DNA of 49,433 nt from JAKFWF01 sp031429105 (GCA_031429105.1 JANOYV010000126.1:1-49433), one strand, 5' to 3'; numbered from the stretch's first letter, positions 40,390 through 49,433 are shown. Numbers and translations are program-made. Notes: generated from the sequence alone by a model not told the origin.

Positions 40390-41190
40390 ATGAAGAAGAA
40401 GGCCCAAGTAATCGGTATCTCGGTCGCGGGTGTCGCGGGCTTGCTTGCGTTCCTGATGATGGGAAGCATGTTGAAGCCGCCGCCCAAGCCGGTACAGGTC
40501 GATAAGATCGTCGATGCCGTAAAGGTGCTTGTCGCCAAGTCGGACATTGAGCTCGGGACCGTTGCCACGGATCAGAGCTTTCGCTGGCAGGATTGGCCGA
40601 AAGACGCGATCAGCCCCAACTTCGTGACCAGTACGTCGAAGCCCCAGGCTTTACAGGAATACGCTGGCCGCATTGCCCGTATGCCGATCCTACAGGGTGA
40701 ACCAATTACAGAGAACAAGATTGTGAAACTGGGCGATGGTGGCGTGTTGGCCGCGATCCTGCCTGCTGGCATGCGTGCCATTTCGACTAAAATCGAATCG
40801 CGCACGGCCGTGGCAAACCTGGTTCTTCCAAACGACCACGTTGACGTCATCCTGACGCAGCGCAAGCGCGGCAAAAATGGCTCTGAAGAAATCGTCAGCG
40901 ACACGCTGTTCCGCAACGTTCGCGTTCTAGCGATCGGCCAACAGGTCGAGTCCAAGGAAGGCAAAAAGAGCGCAGAAGGCAGCGTCGCTACGATGGAGCT
41001 CACGCCGAAGCAGGCCGAGATGTTGGCGCTTGCGAACACCATGGGCGAAATTACGCTGTCGTTACGTTCGGTTGCTGATCTCAATGGCGATGGTCCGTTG
41101 GTCAACGACGAGATGAGCAAGAAGGATCGCGGCAACTCTGTCCGGGTCCTGCGCTATGGCGTGAAATTCCGTGCCTACGGCGTCAACTGA
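40390..41190 (+). CDS. cpaB: Flp pilus assembly protein CpaB/RcpC, 266 aa
   Basis: One N-terminal membrane helix (VIGISVAGVAGLLAFLMMGS), then an SAF domain (VKVLVAKSDIELGTVATDQS, RMPILQGEPITENKIVKLGD) and a CpaB-type domain with NLVLPNDHVDVILTQRK. In Tad systems it supports the secretin in the periplasm. Length is slightly short of, but in, the usual range. Confidence 0.94.
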   Translation: MKKKAQVIGISVAGVAGLLAFLMMGSMLKPPPKPVQVDKIVDAVKVLVAKSDIELGTVATDQSFRWQDWPKDAISPNFVTSTSKPQALQEYAGRIARMPILQGEPITENKIVKLGDGGVLAAILPAGMRAISTKIESRTAVANLVLPNDHVDVILTQRKRGKNGSEEIVSDTLFRNVRVLAIGQQVESKEGKKSAEGSVATMELTPKQAEMLALANTMGEITLSLRSVADLNGDGPLVNDEMSKKDRGNSVRVLRYGVKFRAYGVN

Positions 41191-41309
41191 CGATCGTTTA
41201 AGTGATCGTTGACGCTTTCCAAATAGACTTACGTCAGTAGCCCGTTGCGTATGTGTTTGTGTCTGAGTGCACCCCTTGTTCCGGTAGCTCGTCAGAAGGC
41301 TCCATACCG

Positions 41310-42983
41310 ATGCGGACTATTTTTAAAATTGCCACGGGCCTTGCCCTGATGAGTACCTTCGGTTTCGCCGGAGGCTTGGCTTCTGGCTGGAGCGGCGGCG
41401 AAGCATTCGCGCAAGGTGTCACCAACGCGCGGCGAACCGTCATCAATGCGGACACCGTCGCTGGTGCGAAAGAACTCCAGCATCCAGGTGGACTTCAGTC
41501 CGTCATGCGGATCAGCGAAGTTGGGTTGCCGGCCCACAAGAAATTGCGGATGGGGCTGAATAAGTCCACCGTGCTCGAAGTGCCGCGCGCCCTGCAGGAC
41601 GTGATGATCTCAGATCCGTCGATCGTCGATGCCGTCGTGCAGACGTCGAATCGCATATTCCTACTCGCCAAGAAGAGCGGCGTTGCAAACGCTTTTTTCT
41701 TCGACGCGCAGGGGCAGCAGTTTTTGACGCTTGAGCTGTATGTTGAGCGCGACGCGTCAGGTCTTGAGGGCATGTTGAACCGGTTGTTGCCGGGGGCAAA
41801 CATCAAGGTCGAAATGATCAATGAGGCCGTGGTGCTCAACGGCAGCGTCCGAACGCCGGTTGATGCGACCCGCGCCGTGCAAATCGCAACCCAATTCGTC
41901 TCCGTTGAGATCAAATCGGTAAGTGCAGTCGGCACGACCGGCAACTCGGACGTTCAGTCGTCGAATTCCAAGGCCGAAGCCAAGGTCATCAACTTGCTCG
42001 CAGTCGAAGGCGAAGACCAGGTGATGCTGCGCGTCGTAATCGCCGAAGTGCAGCGCACCACAATGAAGCAGATGGGTATCAACCTTGGCGCTCAACTGGC
42101 ATCTGGTAACTTTGCAACCTCATTTCTGACTGAAAATGCGTTGCCGCTGACTGCTGCGGCCGGCCTTGGCAAGTTGCCGATCCCCGGTATCAACACTCAG
42201 AATGGTGGCACGAGCATCTGCGCTGGCGGTGGGCTTTGCAATTACAATACTGGTCCGTCCACTGGCGTGTATGGCAACTCTGGCCTTTCGGGTGGATGGA
42301 ATGATAGCAGCGGCAACCGCATTAGCCACGCCCTCAAGGCGCTGGAGCGTGATGGTCTGGTCAAAACGCTGGCTGAACCGAACCTGACAGCTGTTTCGGG
42401 TGAAACGGCGAAGTTCCTTGCCGGTGGCGAATATCCGATCCCTGTTGTTGATACGACCGGCGCGCTATCGGTCACTTTTAAGGAGTTCGGTATCGGTCTT
42501 GCTTTCACGCCGGTCGTGATGTCGGAAGGTCGGATCAGCCTGAAGATCGAGACCGAAGTCAGCGAACTGTCATCAATTGGTGCCGTTACGCTTAGCAATA
42601 TCTCGATCCCGGCAATCAAAAAACGGCAGGCGAAGTCGGTGGTTGAATTGCCATCCGGTGGCTCGCTCGCTCTCGCCGGTTTAATCTCCGAAAACATGAA
42701 GCAAAATATCGATGGCTTCCCAGGTCTGAAAGATCTGCCGGTCCTCGGCACTCTGTTCCGCAGCCGGGACTTTATCAAGGAAGAGACCGAGCTGGTTGTG
42801 ATCGTGACGCCCTACCTTGTTCGTCCCTCTTCCCGCCGAGAACTTGCCCGTCCAGACGATGGATTGGCTGCCGCCACCGATATGAAGGCGAATTTCCTCG
42901 GCCACATGAACAAGATCTACGGCAAGGGAACGGCCATGCCGGATGGCGGCCTGAAGGGCGACTACGGGTTCATTGTTGAATAA
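41310..42983 (+). CDS. cpaC: Secretin CpaC/RcpA of the Tad pilus, 557 aa
   Basis: Outer-membrane pore for the pilus. A signal peptide (KIATGLALMSTFGFAGGLAS) is followed by the pilus N-domain (LGMLNKSTV-like region, then ALQDVMISDPSIVDAVVQTS), a BON-like domain (VEMINEAVVLNGSVRTPVDA) and the secretin core (DGLVKTLAEPNLTAVSGETA, ISLKIETEVSELS, DLPVLGTLFRS, ELVVIVTPYLVRP). I start at ATG 41310, after AGAAGG. A glycine/serine-rich insert with two Cys lies near residues 285-330. Confidence 0.95.
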   Translation: MRTIFKIATGLALMSTFGFAGGLASGWSGGEAFAQGVTNARRTVINADTVAGAKELQHPGGLQSVMRISEVGLPAHKKLRMGLNKSTVLEVPRALQDVMISDPSIVDAVVQTSNRIFLLAKKSGVANAFFFDAQGQQFLTLELYVERDASGLEGMLNRLLPGANIKVEMINEAVVLNGSVRTPVDATRAVQIATQFVSVEIKSVSAVGTTGNSDVQSSNSKAEAKVINLLAVEGEDQVMLRVVIAEVQRTTMKQMGINLGAQLASGNFATSFLTENALPLTAAAGLGKLPIPGINTQNGGTSICAGGGLCNYNTGPSTGVYGNSGLSGGWNDSSGNRISHALKALERDGLVKTLAEPNLTAVSGETAKFLAGGEYPIPVVDTTGALSVTFKEFGIGLAFTPVVMSEGRISLKIETEVSELSSIGAVTLSNISIPAIKKRQAKSVVELPSGGSLALAGLISENMKQNIDGFPGLKDLPVLGTLFRSRDFIKEETELVVIVTPYLVRPSSRRELARPDDGLAAATDMKANFLGHMNKIYGKGTAMPDGGLKGDYGFIVE

Positions 42984-43006
42984 AGCCTCGTGCTGGAGAG
43001 ACAGTC

Positions 43007-43762
43007 ATGACGAACTTAAAGTCGAATAACACTCCGGTTGCTGCTCCGTTTTCGCGGACCACACGGGGCTTAGCCATGAACCTTGCCTTGGTTTCGGCAG
43101 CCGCACTGATGATTGCCGGTTGCAAGGCCGGTCAGGACGGTCCTCAGGTTGCCGGATGGAGCGTTGTCGATCCAACGCAGCGTCACCCAATCTTGGTGTC
43201 GCAGCAGCCCTCTAATCTATCCTTGAAGGTACCACGCGGCAGTGCCGGTATGTCGCCGCACCAGAAGGCCCAAGTTGTCGATTTCGTCACGCGGTACCGC
43301 GCCGGCGACAGCGGCAACAGCAAGTTGGTGATTGCAGCGCCCAGTGGCTCGCCGAACGAAGTCGCCTCGATGCAGGCAGTGGCTGAGATTCGCCATCTGA
43401 TGCGCGACAGCGGGTTCCCGGATGGATCAATCACGGTCGAAGCCTATCACGAGGAGCGCGATCCACAGCCAGCGATCCGAATTTCCTATCTGCGCTTTGT
43501 GGCCGAAGGCCCCGAGTGTGGAAAGTGGACAGCCAACCTCGGCGAAGAAACCAAAAATGAACCATACGCAAACTTTGGTTGCGCAACGCAACGCAATTTT
43601 GCGGCTCAGGTTGCTAATCCTGCAGACTTGATGGGGCCACGCGCCATGACCCCGGCACCTGGAGATCGTCGTGATGCCGTTTGGCAAAAATACGTAAAGG
43701 GCGAGTCGACGATCTCGCAGAAACAGGCCGACGAACGTGTCGTCGTCAAGGGCGCCAACTAG
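43007..43762 (+). CDS. cpaD: CpaD family pilus assembly lipoprotein, 251 aa
   Basis: Lipoprotein signal with lipobox LMIAGC near residue 38, preceded by a long N-terminus of about 23 residues; GGAGAG before the ATG at 43007 supports that start, while an ATG at 43076 would give a normal-length signal. The rest follows CpaD: DFVTRYRAGDSGNSKLVIAA, then CATQRNFAAQVANPADLMGP and GPRAMTPAPGDRRDAVWQKY. CpaD stabilises the CpaC secretin. Confidence 0.93.
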   Translation: MTNLKSNNTPVAAPFSRTTRGLAMNLALVSAAALMIAGCKAGQDGPQVAGWSVVDPTQRHPILVSQQPSNLSLKVPRGSAGMSPHQKAQVVDFVTRYRAGDSGNSKLVIAAPSGSPNEVASMQAVAEIRHLMRDSGFPDGSITVEAYHEERDPQPAIRISYLRFVAEGPECGKWTANLGEETKNEPYANFGCATQRNFAAQVANPADLMGPRAMTPAPGDRRDAVWQKYVKGESTISQKQADERVVVKGAN

Positions 43763-43799
43763 CAGTGATTGCGACCGTATATTTGAAGGAACTGAAGTT

Positions 43800-45125
43800 A
43801 TGAGCAGATCGGCACGCAACACAGCTGAGTTGGCGATCGACGACGGCGGCGAACTTGCCATCTATGACGAGGCGGGAGCAGGCGCCAGCGAGGCACTGGC
43901 GAAGGCGCGTCCGATTCCACGGATTTCGATCCAGGCCTTCTGCGAAGGTTCAAACACCGCCGAGGCCCTGCAGGCGGCTGCTGAAGATCGGCGCTTGTCG
44001 AAGACCCACGTCAGTCTGCATATGGGTGGAGCCCAGGCAGCGGTCGCCCATTATCAGGAAAGTCCGACGCCGAACTTGATCGTGATCGAAAGCTCGCTGC
44101 CACGTCAGCAGATGTTGGCTGAACTCGACCAGTTGGCCGAGAGTTGCGATAGCGGCACGAAAGTACTGATGATCGGTCACGTCAACGATGTGATCTTATA
44201 TCGCGAGCTGTTGAAGCGCGGTGTTAGCGAATATCTTGTTGCGCCTGTTCAGCCCTTCCAGTTGATGGAGAGCATTTCCAATCTCTACAACAATCCAGAC
44301 TCTGATCCGGTCGGCAACGTGCTCGCCTTCATCGGTGCGAAGGGCGGCGTTGGTTCATCGACGCTGTGCCACAACGCGGCATGGACCTTGTCTGAAGTTT
44401 TGAAGAGCAATGTCGTGATTGCCGATCTCGATATGGCCTTCGGCACGACTGGGCTCGATTTCAACCAAGATCCCGTGCAGGGCATTGCTGAAGCCTTAGG
44501 CAGCCCAGAGCGACTCGACGAAGTTCTGCTTGATCGTCTGCTGACGAAGTGTTCCGAGCATTTGAGCATCTTTGCCGCCCCGGTTGTGCTGGATCGTGAC
44601 TATGATTTGTCGGCGGAAGCCTGCACGACGGTCCTCGATGTTGTGCGCCAGAACGTGCCGTTCGTGGCGGTCGACCTGCCGCATACCTGGACGTCGTGGA
44701 CAAAGCGGATTTTGCTCAGCGCCGACGAAGTCGTGATCACGGCGGTGCCGGATCTTGCCAACTTGCGCAACGCCAAGAATATCCTCGATCTGCTCAAGCA
44801 GTCACGGACAAATGATGGCCCGCCACATCTCGTGTTGAACATGACCAACATGCCGAAGCGCCCCGAGATTAGCGTCAAGGAATTCGCCCAAAGCCTCGAT
44901 TTAAAGCCGACTGCGATCATTGAGTTCGATGTCGAGACCTTTGGTCAGGCAGCCAACAACGGGCAGATGATCGAGGAACTCAACAAAAAGGCCAAAGCCG
45001 TTGGCCCAATTCGCGACCTGGCACTTGCCTTAGCCCATCGCAAGGAGCAGCGGGTCGAGCCGAAGAAATCGGCAATGCCAAGTGCTCTTGCTCCCCTGTT
45101 CGAGAAACTGAAGTTCAAGCGCTAA
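43800..45125 (+). CDS. cpaE: Tad pilus localisation ATPase CpaE/TadZ, 441 aa
   Basis: ParA/MinD-like protein that places the pilus machine in the cell. An N-terminal receiver-like domain of about 150 residues (LIVIESSLPRQQMLAELDQL, VLMIGHVNDVILYRELLKRG) precedes a MinD-type ATPase with deviant Walker A KGGVGSST near residue 180 and VVIADLDMAFGTTGLDFNQ. I start at ATG 43800 with AAGGA upstream; the frame extends upstream into cpaD. Confidence 0.95.
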   Translation: MSRSARNTAELAIDDGGELAIYDEAGAGASEALAKARPIPRISIQAFCEGSNTAEALQAAAEDRRLSKTHVSLHMGGAQAAVAHYQESPTPNLIVIESSLPRQQMLAELDQLAESCDSGTKVLMIGHVNDVILYRELLKRGVSEYLVAPVQPFQLMESISNLYNNPDSDPVGNVLAFIGAKGGVGSSTLCHNAAWTLSEVLKSNVVIADLDMAFGTTGLDFNQDPVQGIAEALGSPERLDEVLLDRLLTKCSEHLSIFAAPVVLDRDYDLSAEACTTVLDVVRQNVPFVAVDLPHTWTSWTKRILLSADEVVITAVPDLANLRNAKNILDLLKQSRTNDGPPHLVLNMTNMPKRPEISVKEFAQSLDLKPTAIIEFDVETFGQAANNGQMIEELNKKAKAVGPIRDLALALAHRKEQRVEPKKSAMPSALAPLFEKLKFKR

Positions 45126-45137
45126 GGAGAGCCGGCA

Positions 45138-46622
45138 ATGTTCGGTCGCCGCACTAACGATCCCAACGCGCCAAAAAAAGCGTTACCAGCGGCAGCACCT
45201 GCCGGCGCGCCCGTGCCTAAGGCTATGGATGGCAAACCAACGACCGCATCGGCAGCCGCGCCCCCGCCCAAGGCACCGGAGCCAGCGGAAGAACACGGGC
45301 GCAAACGCTCTGAAGAATACTATGACGTCAAGACGACGGTATTCAACGCGCTGATCGATACAATCGATTTGACGCAACTTGCCAAGCTTGATTCAGCGGC
45401 GGCGCGCGAAGAAATTCGCGATATCGTCAGCGAGATCATTCAGATTAAAAACGTCGTTATGTCGATCGCGGAGCAGGAAGAGCTTCTTGAGGACATTTGC
45501 AACGACGTTCTAGGCTATGGCCCGCTTGAACCACTGCTTGCCCGCGACGACATCGCCGACATCATGGTCAATGGTGCGGCGACCACGTTCATCGAAGTCA
45601 ACGGTAAGGTGACTAAGGCCGGTATTCGGTTCGCTGACAATGCGCAGCTGATGAACATCTGCCAGCGAATTGTGAGCCAGGTTGGCCGTCGCGTCGATGA
45701 ATCGAGCCCGATTTGCGACGCTCGACTGCCTGATGGATCCCGCGTCAACGTGATTGCGCCGCCGCTTGCCATCGATGGCCCTTGCCTCACCATTCGTAAG
45801 TTCAAAAAAGACCGCCTCAGGCTCGAGCAGCTGATGAAGTTCGGCTCGATCAGCCCTCAAGCCAAGACTATTCTCGAAGTCATCGGGCGGGTCCGCTGCA
45901 ACATCCTCATTTCGGGCGGTACCGGTTCCGGTAAGACCACCTTGCTCAACTGCATGACGGGTTCGATCGACAGCGACGAGCGCATCATCACCTGCGAAGA
46001 CTCGGCCGAACTCCAGCTGCAGCAACCGCATGTGGTGCGCCTCGAAACGCGCCCGCCAAACCTTGAGGGCGAAGGCGAAATCACCATGCGTGATCTCGTT
46101 AAGAACTGCCTGCGTATGCGGCCAGAACGCATCATCGTCGGTGAGGTCCGCGGACCGGAAGCCTTCGACTTGCTGCAGGCAATGAACACGGGCCACGACG
46201 GTTCAATGGGCACGCTCCACTCGAACAGTCCGCGTGAAGCCATCAGCCGTTTGGAATCGATGATCATGATGGGCGGCTACTCGCTCCCACCTAAGACCAT
46301 TCGCGAAATGATCACCGGCTCGATCGATATCATCATTCAAGCCTCACGCCTGCGCGATGGATCGCGCAAGGTGACCCACATCACCGAGGTGGTCGGCATG
46401 GAAGGCGAAGTTGTGACCTTGCAGAACTTGATCGTCTACGAGATCACCGGACAAGACGCCAACGACAAGATCCTCGGTCGTCATCGCTCGACGGGCATCG
46501 CACGACCGCGGTTCTGGGATCGCGCTGAATACTACGGCGAACAGAATCGCTTGGCTGAGGCATTGGCGTCGTCAGAAGTTGCAGATGCGGATGGCAATCC
46601 AATGGGAGAGGCAAATGCTTAG
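45138..46622 (+). CDS. cpaF: Tad pilus secretion ATPase CpaF/TadA, 494 aa
   Basis: Hexameric ATPase that drives pilus assembly. Walker A GGTGSGKTTLL near residue 260, ITCEDSAELQLQQPHVVRLE (Asp box), a Walker B region RPERIIVGEVRGPEAFDLLQ, and the His box GHDGSMGTLHSNSPREAISR are all present. An Ala/Pro-rich N-terminal 50 residues is probably flexible. AAGGAGAG precedes the ATG, 12 bp after cpaE. The end overlaps tadB by 8 bp. Confidence 0.97.
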   Translation: MFGRRTNDPNAPKKALPAAAPAGAPVPKAMDGKPTTASAAAPPPKAPEPAEEHGRKRSEEYYDVKTTVFNALIDTIDLTQLAKLDSAAAREEIRDIVSEIIQIKNVVMSIAEQEELLEDICNDVLGYGPLEPLLARDDIADIMVNGAATTFIEVNGKVTKAGIRFADNAQLMNICQRIVSQVGRRVDESSPICDARLPDGSRVNVIAPPLAIDGPCLTIRKFKKDRLRLEQLMKFGSISPQAKTILEVIGRVRCNILISGGTGSGKTTLLNCMTGSIDSDERIITCEDSAELQLQQPHVVRLETRPPNLEGEGEITMRDLVKNCLRMRPERIIVGEVRGPEAFDLLQAMNTGHDGSMGTLHSNSPREAISRLESMIMMGGYSLPPKTIREMITGSIDIIIQASRLRDGSRKVTHITEVVGMEGEVVTLQNLIVYEITGQDANDKILGRHRSTGIARPRFWDRAEYYGEQNRLAEALASSEVADADGNPMGEANA

Positions 46623-47613
46623 CCCAGAAGTCGCTCAGTTCTTAGGGTTGGCGCTTGCAGCAATTGCCGTGTCGAGCATCGCATTTGTTGCAATGTGGCC
46701 GTATCTCTCGGGTGAGAAGTCGACCGAGAAGCGCATCGCGACCGTCACCGAAAACAAGCAAAAGCGCACAACCCGCGTTGTCCAGCAAGAGCAATTGTCC
46801 AATCGCAAGCAGCAAGTTGCAGACACGCTAAAGGATCTTGAGAACCGTCAGAAGGCGAAGGAAAAAATATCATTGCGCGTTCGATTGCAGCGCGCTGGGT
46901 TGGAAATTACGCCGAATGTTTTTTGGATTGCGAGCGGTATTTCAGGCGTTGTGTTTGCGGCTGGCTTGCTGATTTTTGCGTCCGGTATTCCGCCGATTGC
47001 AGCTGCTGCTGCCGGCTTCGTTGGTGCATTCGGTTTTCCACGGTGGGTTCTCAAGTTCCTCACCAAACGGCGCCAGAACAAGTTCGTCAATAATTTCGCC
47101 AACGCGATCGACGTGATCGTGCGCGGCGTGAAATCCGGACTGCCACTCAACGAGTGCTTGGGCATCATTGCACGTGAAAGCCCGGCACCGATCAACGAAG
47201 AATTCCGCGAAGTCGTCGATCAGGCCCGCGTTGGCGTGACGCTGATTGAATCGTTTGAGCGCATGATGGCCCGTATGCCGCTGCCCGAGGTGAAGTTCTT
47301 CGCCATCGTGCTTGGCATTCAGCAGCAGGCGGGCGGTAACTTGTCCGAAGCTCTTGGCAACCTTTCGGGCGTGCTGCGAGATCGCAAGACCTTGACCGGT
47401 AAAGTCAAAGCACTTTCGGCAGAAGCGAAAGCTTCGGCCATGGTGCTCGGTTCGTTGCCCTTCATCGTGATGTGCATGGTCTACATGTCGACGCCGAAAT
47501 ACATCGCTATTCTGTTCACCACCACCATCGGCCAGTTCATGCTGGCGTGCGCGGCGATCTGGATGACCTTTGGCATTCTTGTCATGCGCAAGATGATCAA
47601 CTTCAAGTTCTAA
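46615..47613 (+). CDS. tadB: Tad pilus inner-membrane platform protein TadB, 332 aa
   Basis: T2SSF-domain membrane protein: one N-terminal helix (LGLALAAIAVSSIAFVAMWP), a basic linker, paired helices near residues 110-140, the T2SSF core (NFANAIDVIVRGVKSGLPLN, QQAGGNLSEALGNLSGVLRD) and C-terminal helices. I start at ATG 46615, which overlaps the cpaF end and has GGGAGAGG just upstream. Confidence 0.95.
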   Translation: MLSPEVAQFLGLALAAIAVSSIAFVAMWPYLSGEKSTEKRIATVTENKQKRTTRVVQQEQLSNRKQQVADTLKDLENRQKAKEKISLRVRLQRAGLEITPNVFWIASGISGVVFAAGLLIFASGIPPIAAAAAGFVGAFGFPRWVLKFLTKRRQNKFVNNFANAIDVIVRGVKSGLPLNECLGIIARESPAPINEEFREVVDQARVGVTLIESFERMMARMPLPEVKFFAIVLGIQQQAGGNLSEALGNLSGVLRDRKTLTGKVKALSAEAKASAMVLGSLPFIVMCMVYMSTPKYIAILFTTTIGQFMLACAAIWMTFGILVMRKMINFKF

Positions 47614-47647
47614 CGCGGCAACAAGCCATTACGATCCAGGTGCTTCC

Positions 47648-48628
47648 ATGATGGACTTCATCGAATTGGTGCTGCGGCCGCAGTTGCTGGCCATGCTATT
47701 GGCCGCAATTGCTGCGTTCGCAACCGTGTTGACCATTGCCTTGCCGGTGATCTCGCGCGACCGCATGAGTCAACGGATGAAGGTGATGGCGACCGAGCGC
47801 GATAAAATGCGTTCGATTCGATTGGCCGAGCTGAAGAAGGATGGTCCAGGCGTTGCTAAGCTGCGTCAGGCACCTAAGGGCTTCATGCAGCAGATCGTCG
47901 ATGCCCTGGGCGTTCGGTCATACTTTGAAACCGAAGAATTGCGCGATACTTTGAAGATGGCAGGGCTGCGCGGCCAAGCACCGCTCGTTGCCTACACCTT
48001 CTTCCGGCTCGCGATGCCGCCGATCGTAACCGCGGTTGCGCTATTTTATCTGTTCTTCGTGCTGACAACGCTCGCCTACCCGCCGATGGTCAAGGTGCTG
48101 ATGGCGCTCGGCGCTGGCTTCCTCGGCTTCTATTTGCCGAATATGTTCCTGTCGAACCTGATCAGCCGGCGACAACAGTCGATCAAGGATGCGTTTCCCG
48201 ATAGCCTCGACATGCTGTTGATCTGCGTGCAGGCCGGTATGTCGGTCGAAGCCGCATTCGGCAAGGTTGCCAAGGAAGTCGGTAGCCAATCGATCGAGCT
48301 TGCAGAAGAATTCAGCCTGACGACGGCCGAGCTGTCGTACCTGTCGGATCGCCGCATGGCCTTCGAGAATCTTGGCAAGCGCACGGGCCTTCAAGGCATC
48401 AAGGGCGTCGCAACGGCGTTGATCCAGGCCGAGCGATACGGTACGCCGGTTGGCCAAGCGCTACGCGTCATGGCCAAGGAAAACCGCGAATCACGCATGT
48501 TGGAAGCTGAGCGCAAGGCTGCAGCTCTGCCGCCGAAGCTTACGGTTCCAATGATCATCTTCTTCCTGCCCGTGCTGTTTGTCGTGATTCTCGGACCCGC
48601 CGTGATCCAGGTTATGCACTGGGCTTGA
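47648..48628 (+). CDS. tadC: Tad pilus inner-membrane platform protein TadC, 326 aa
   Basis: Second T2SSF-type platform protein: LAMLLAAIAAFATVLTIALP as first helix, a pair of helices in the middle, and the core FPDSLDMLLICVQAGMSVEA, VGQALRVMAKENRESRMLEA followed by the hydrophobic end MIIFFLPVLFVVILGPAVIQ. It partners TadB under CpaF. A GC-rich hairpin, GACGAGC (48633-48639) with GCTCGTC (48651-48657), follows the stop but lacks a T-run. Confidence 0.95.
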   Translation: MMDFIELVLRPQLLAMLLAAIAAFATVLTIALPVISRDRMSQRMKVMATERDKMRSIRLAELKKDGPGVAKLRQAPKGFMQQIVDALGVRSYFETEELRDTLKMAGLRGQAPLVAYTFFRLAMPPIVTAVALFYLFFVLTTLAYPPMVKVLMALGAGFLGFYLPNMFLSNLISRRQQSIKDAFPDSLDMLLICVQAGMSVEAAFGKVAKEVGSQSIELAEEFSLTTAELSYLSDRRMAFENLGKRTGLQGIKGVATALIQAERYGTPVGQALRVMAKENRESRMLEAERKAAALPPKLTVPMIIFFLPVLFVVILGPAVIQVMHWA

Positions 48629-48814
48629 AGGCGACGAGCGACTCGTTCGTGCTCGTCAAGCCTCTGGTTCTTTTGCGGTGAGTTGCGGGGATAACCCGTG
48701 GCAGTTGCCGATACCAGCCTTGTTGCCGCCCAACGGTCCGGCTTACAAACACGCAAGCTTCAAGCCCCTGTGCGCGTCTGGCTTGTGAGCAACGGTGTTG
48801 AGGAACCGAGTCCC

Positions 48815-49120
48815 ATGAGCACATTACAGTCCGCCGCGCAGAACCAGTTGCGCCAGTTTGTCGAGCAAATCGAGAACCTTGAAGAGCAGAAAAAAGCTCT
48901 GTCCGATGATATCCGGGACAAGTTCCTTGAAGCAAAGTCGGTCGGCTTCGATGTCAAAGCCCTCCGCCAGATCGTGCGCCTGCGCAAAAAGACCCGCGAC
49001 CAGCGCCAGGAAGAAGAGAGCATCCTTGAGGTCTACATGCACGCGCTCGGCATGATTTTGGACGATATGCCAAATGCCCCGTCGCACATTGCCGGTGAGA
49101 TGTTGGACGCGGCGGAGTAA
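48815..49120 (+). CDS. gapR: DUF2312/UPF0335 protein, GapR-like nucleoid protein, 101 aa
   Basis: The whole sequence matches the family: AAQNQLRQFVEQIENLEEQK (coiled coil), DKFLEAKSVGFDVKALRQIV, RLRKKTRDQRQEEESILEVY. In Caulobacter, GapR binds overtwisted DNA ahead of polymerases and assists topoisomerases. I start at ATG 48815 (MSTLQSAA); the upstream frame from 48698 is not conserved-looking. GAGG lies before the start. Confidence 0.88.
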   Translation: MSTLQSAAQNQLRQFVEQIENLEEQKKALSDDIRDKFLEAKSVGFDVKALRQIVRLRKKTRDQRQEEESILEVYMHALGMILDDMPNAPSHIAGEMLDAAE

Positions 49121-49155
49121 CTTCTCAACCGTTCCCTTAACGGCGCACCATGATA

Positions 49156-49179
49156 GACTGATCGCTCAATTGGTCAGTC
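49156..49179. promoter_or_regulatory. Inverted repeat upstream of the terminal SDR gene
   Basis: GACTGATC (49156-49163) and GGTCAGTC (49172-49179) form inverted arms with 7 of 8 bases matching and an 8-bp gap, 16 bp before the GTG start. A possible operator; it resembles the ACTGATCAGT palindrome before the TetR gene. Confidence 0.35.
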
Positions 49180-49195
49180 ATGTGGAGAGTGCGTC

Positions 49196-49433
49196 GTGGA
49201 TCTAGGGATCAAGGATTTGCGGGTATTGGTAACCGCTGGTGCTGGTGGCATCGGCCTCGAGATCGCACGCGCGTTCGTGCGTGAAGGCGCAAATGTGTTC
49301 ATTTGCGATGTTGATCGCGATGCGCTGACAGCCGTCGCAAAGTCAGATCCGATGCTAGCCCGCATCGTATGTGACGTCTCTGATCGCACGGCGGTCACGG
49401 CGCTGTTCGATGCGGCGGTGGGCCACTTGGGTG
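49196..49433 (+). CDS. SDR family oxidoreductase, N-terminal part (cut by window end)
   Basis: GTG start with GGAGAG upstream. The first 79 codons show a Rossmann start, RVLVTAGAGGIGLEIARAFV, with a glycine motif TAGAGGIG, and the acidic residue in FICDVDRDAL for NAD preference, then CDVSD. The active site lies beyond the window, so substrate and activity cannot be judged. Confidence 0.88.
   Translation, partial: MDLGIKDLRVLVTAGAGGIGLEIARAFVREGANVFICDVDRDALTAVAKSDPMLARIVCDVSDRTAVTALFDAAVGHLG

Overview
The window reads as chromosomal DNA of an alphaproteobacterium. The evidence is a GapR/DUF2312 protein, a DUF6476-like gene divergent from an RluA-family pseudouridine synthase and followed by rpoH, a MutM with the C-x4-C zinc finger common in the class, and a Tad/Cpa pilus locus whose intergenic regions carry TTAA-N7-TTAA-like (CtrA-type) sites. 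I cannot place it below class from sequence alone. Product names rest on motif recognition, not on searches.

Left part (1-8.5 kb): an IS481-family element end with the first 21 codons of its transposase, then a 596-residue RTX-type calcium-binding protein. Next come two convergent, tightly overlapping operons linked to light and flavin: cryptochrome/photolyase plus a DUF2256 zinc-ribbon protein on the + strand, and on the - strand an unusual photolyase whose FAD domain is N-terminal, an SDR without the catalytic tyrosine, and a DCC-family CxxC protein. A methyltransferase/LysR divergent pair and tRNA-Glu(CTC) follow.

Middle (8.6-25 kb): mostly housekeeping genes (DUF6476-like, RluA-family synthase, rpoH, diacylglycerol-kinase-like protein, AmiC-type amidase, XRE regulator, LprI-like protein, a DUF1800/DUF1501 pair, ubiE, a GlcG/HbpS-like gene, mutM, leuB). 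The mutM-leuB gap holds four ACGC(A/G)AC units at 21-22 bp spacing and one perfect DnaA box. After leuB come a protein resembling an HsdR N-terminal nuclease domain that has lost its ExK motif, and an unrecognised gene.

24.4-35.4 kb: a - strand TRAP transporter operon (P-Q-M) ending in a TauD/TfdA-like dioxygenase, divergent from a Tat-exported metallo-beta-lactamase-fold protein, an SDR and a nitronate-monooxygenase-like enzyme. These could form one catabolic module. Then come a cation diffusion facilitator, a DUF457-type membrane protein, a PlsB-like acyltransferase and a TetR regulator with a nested-palindrome candidate operator.

35.5-48.6 kb: a nearly complete Tad/Flp pilus locus. Two TadE-like pseudopilins and a CpaC-N-like periplasmic protein lie on the - strand. 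On the + strand are three near-identical flp genes plus one divergent flp, then cpaA, cpaB, cpaC, cpaD, cpaE, cpaF, tadB and tadC. The three similar flp genes each have their own terminator. Each flp gene and cpaB has a CtrA-like site upstream. GapR and a truncated SDR close the window.
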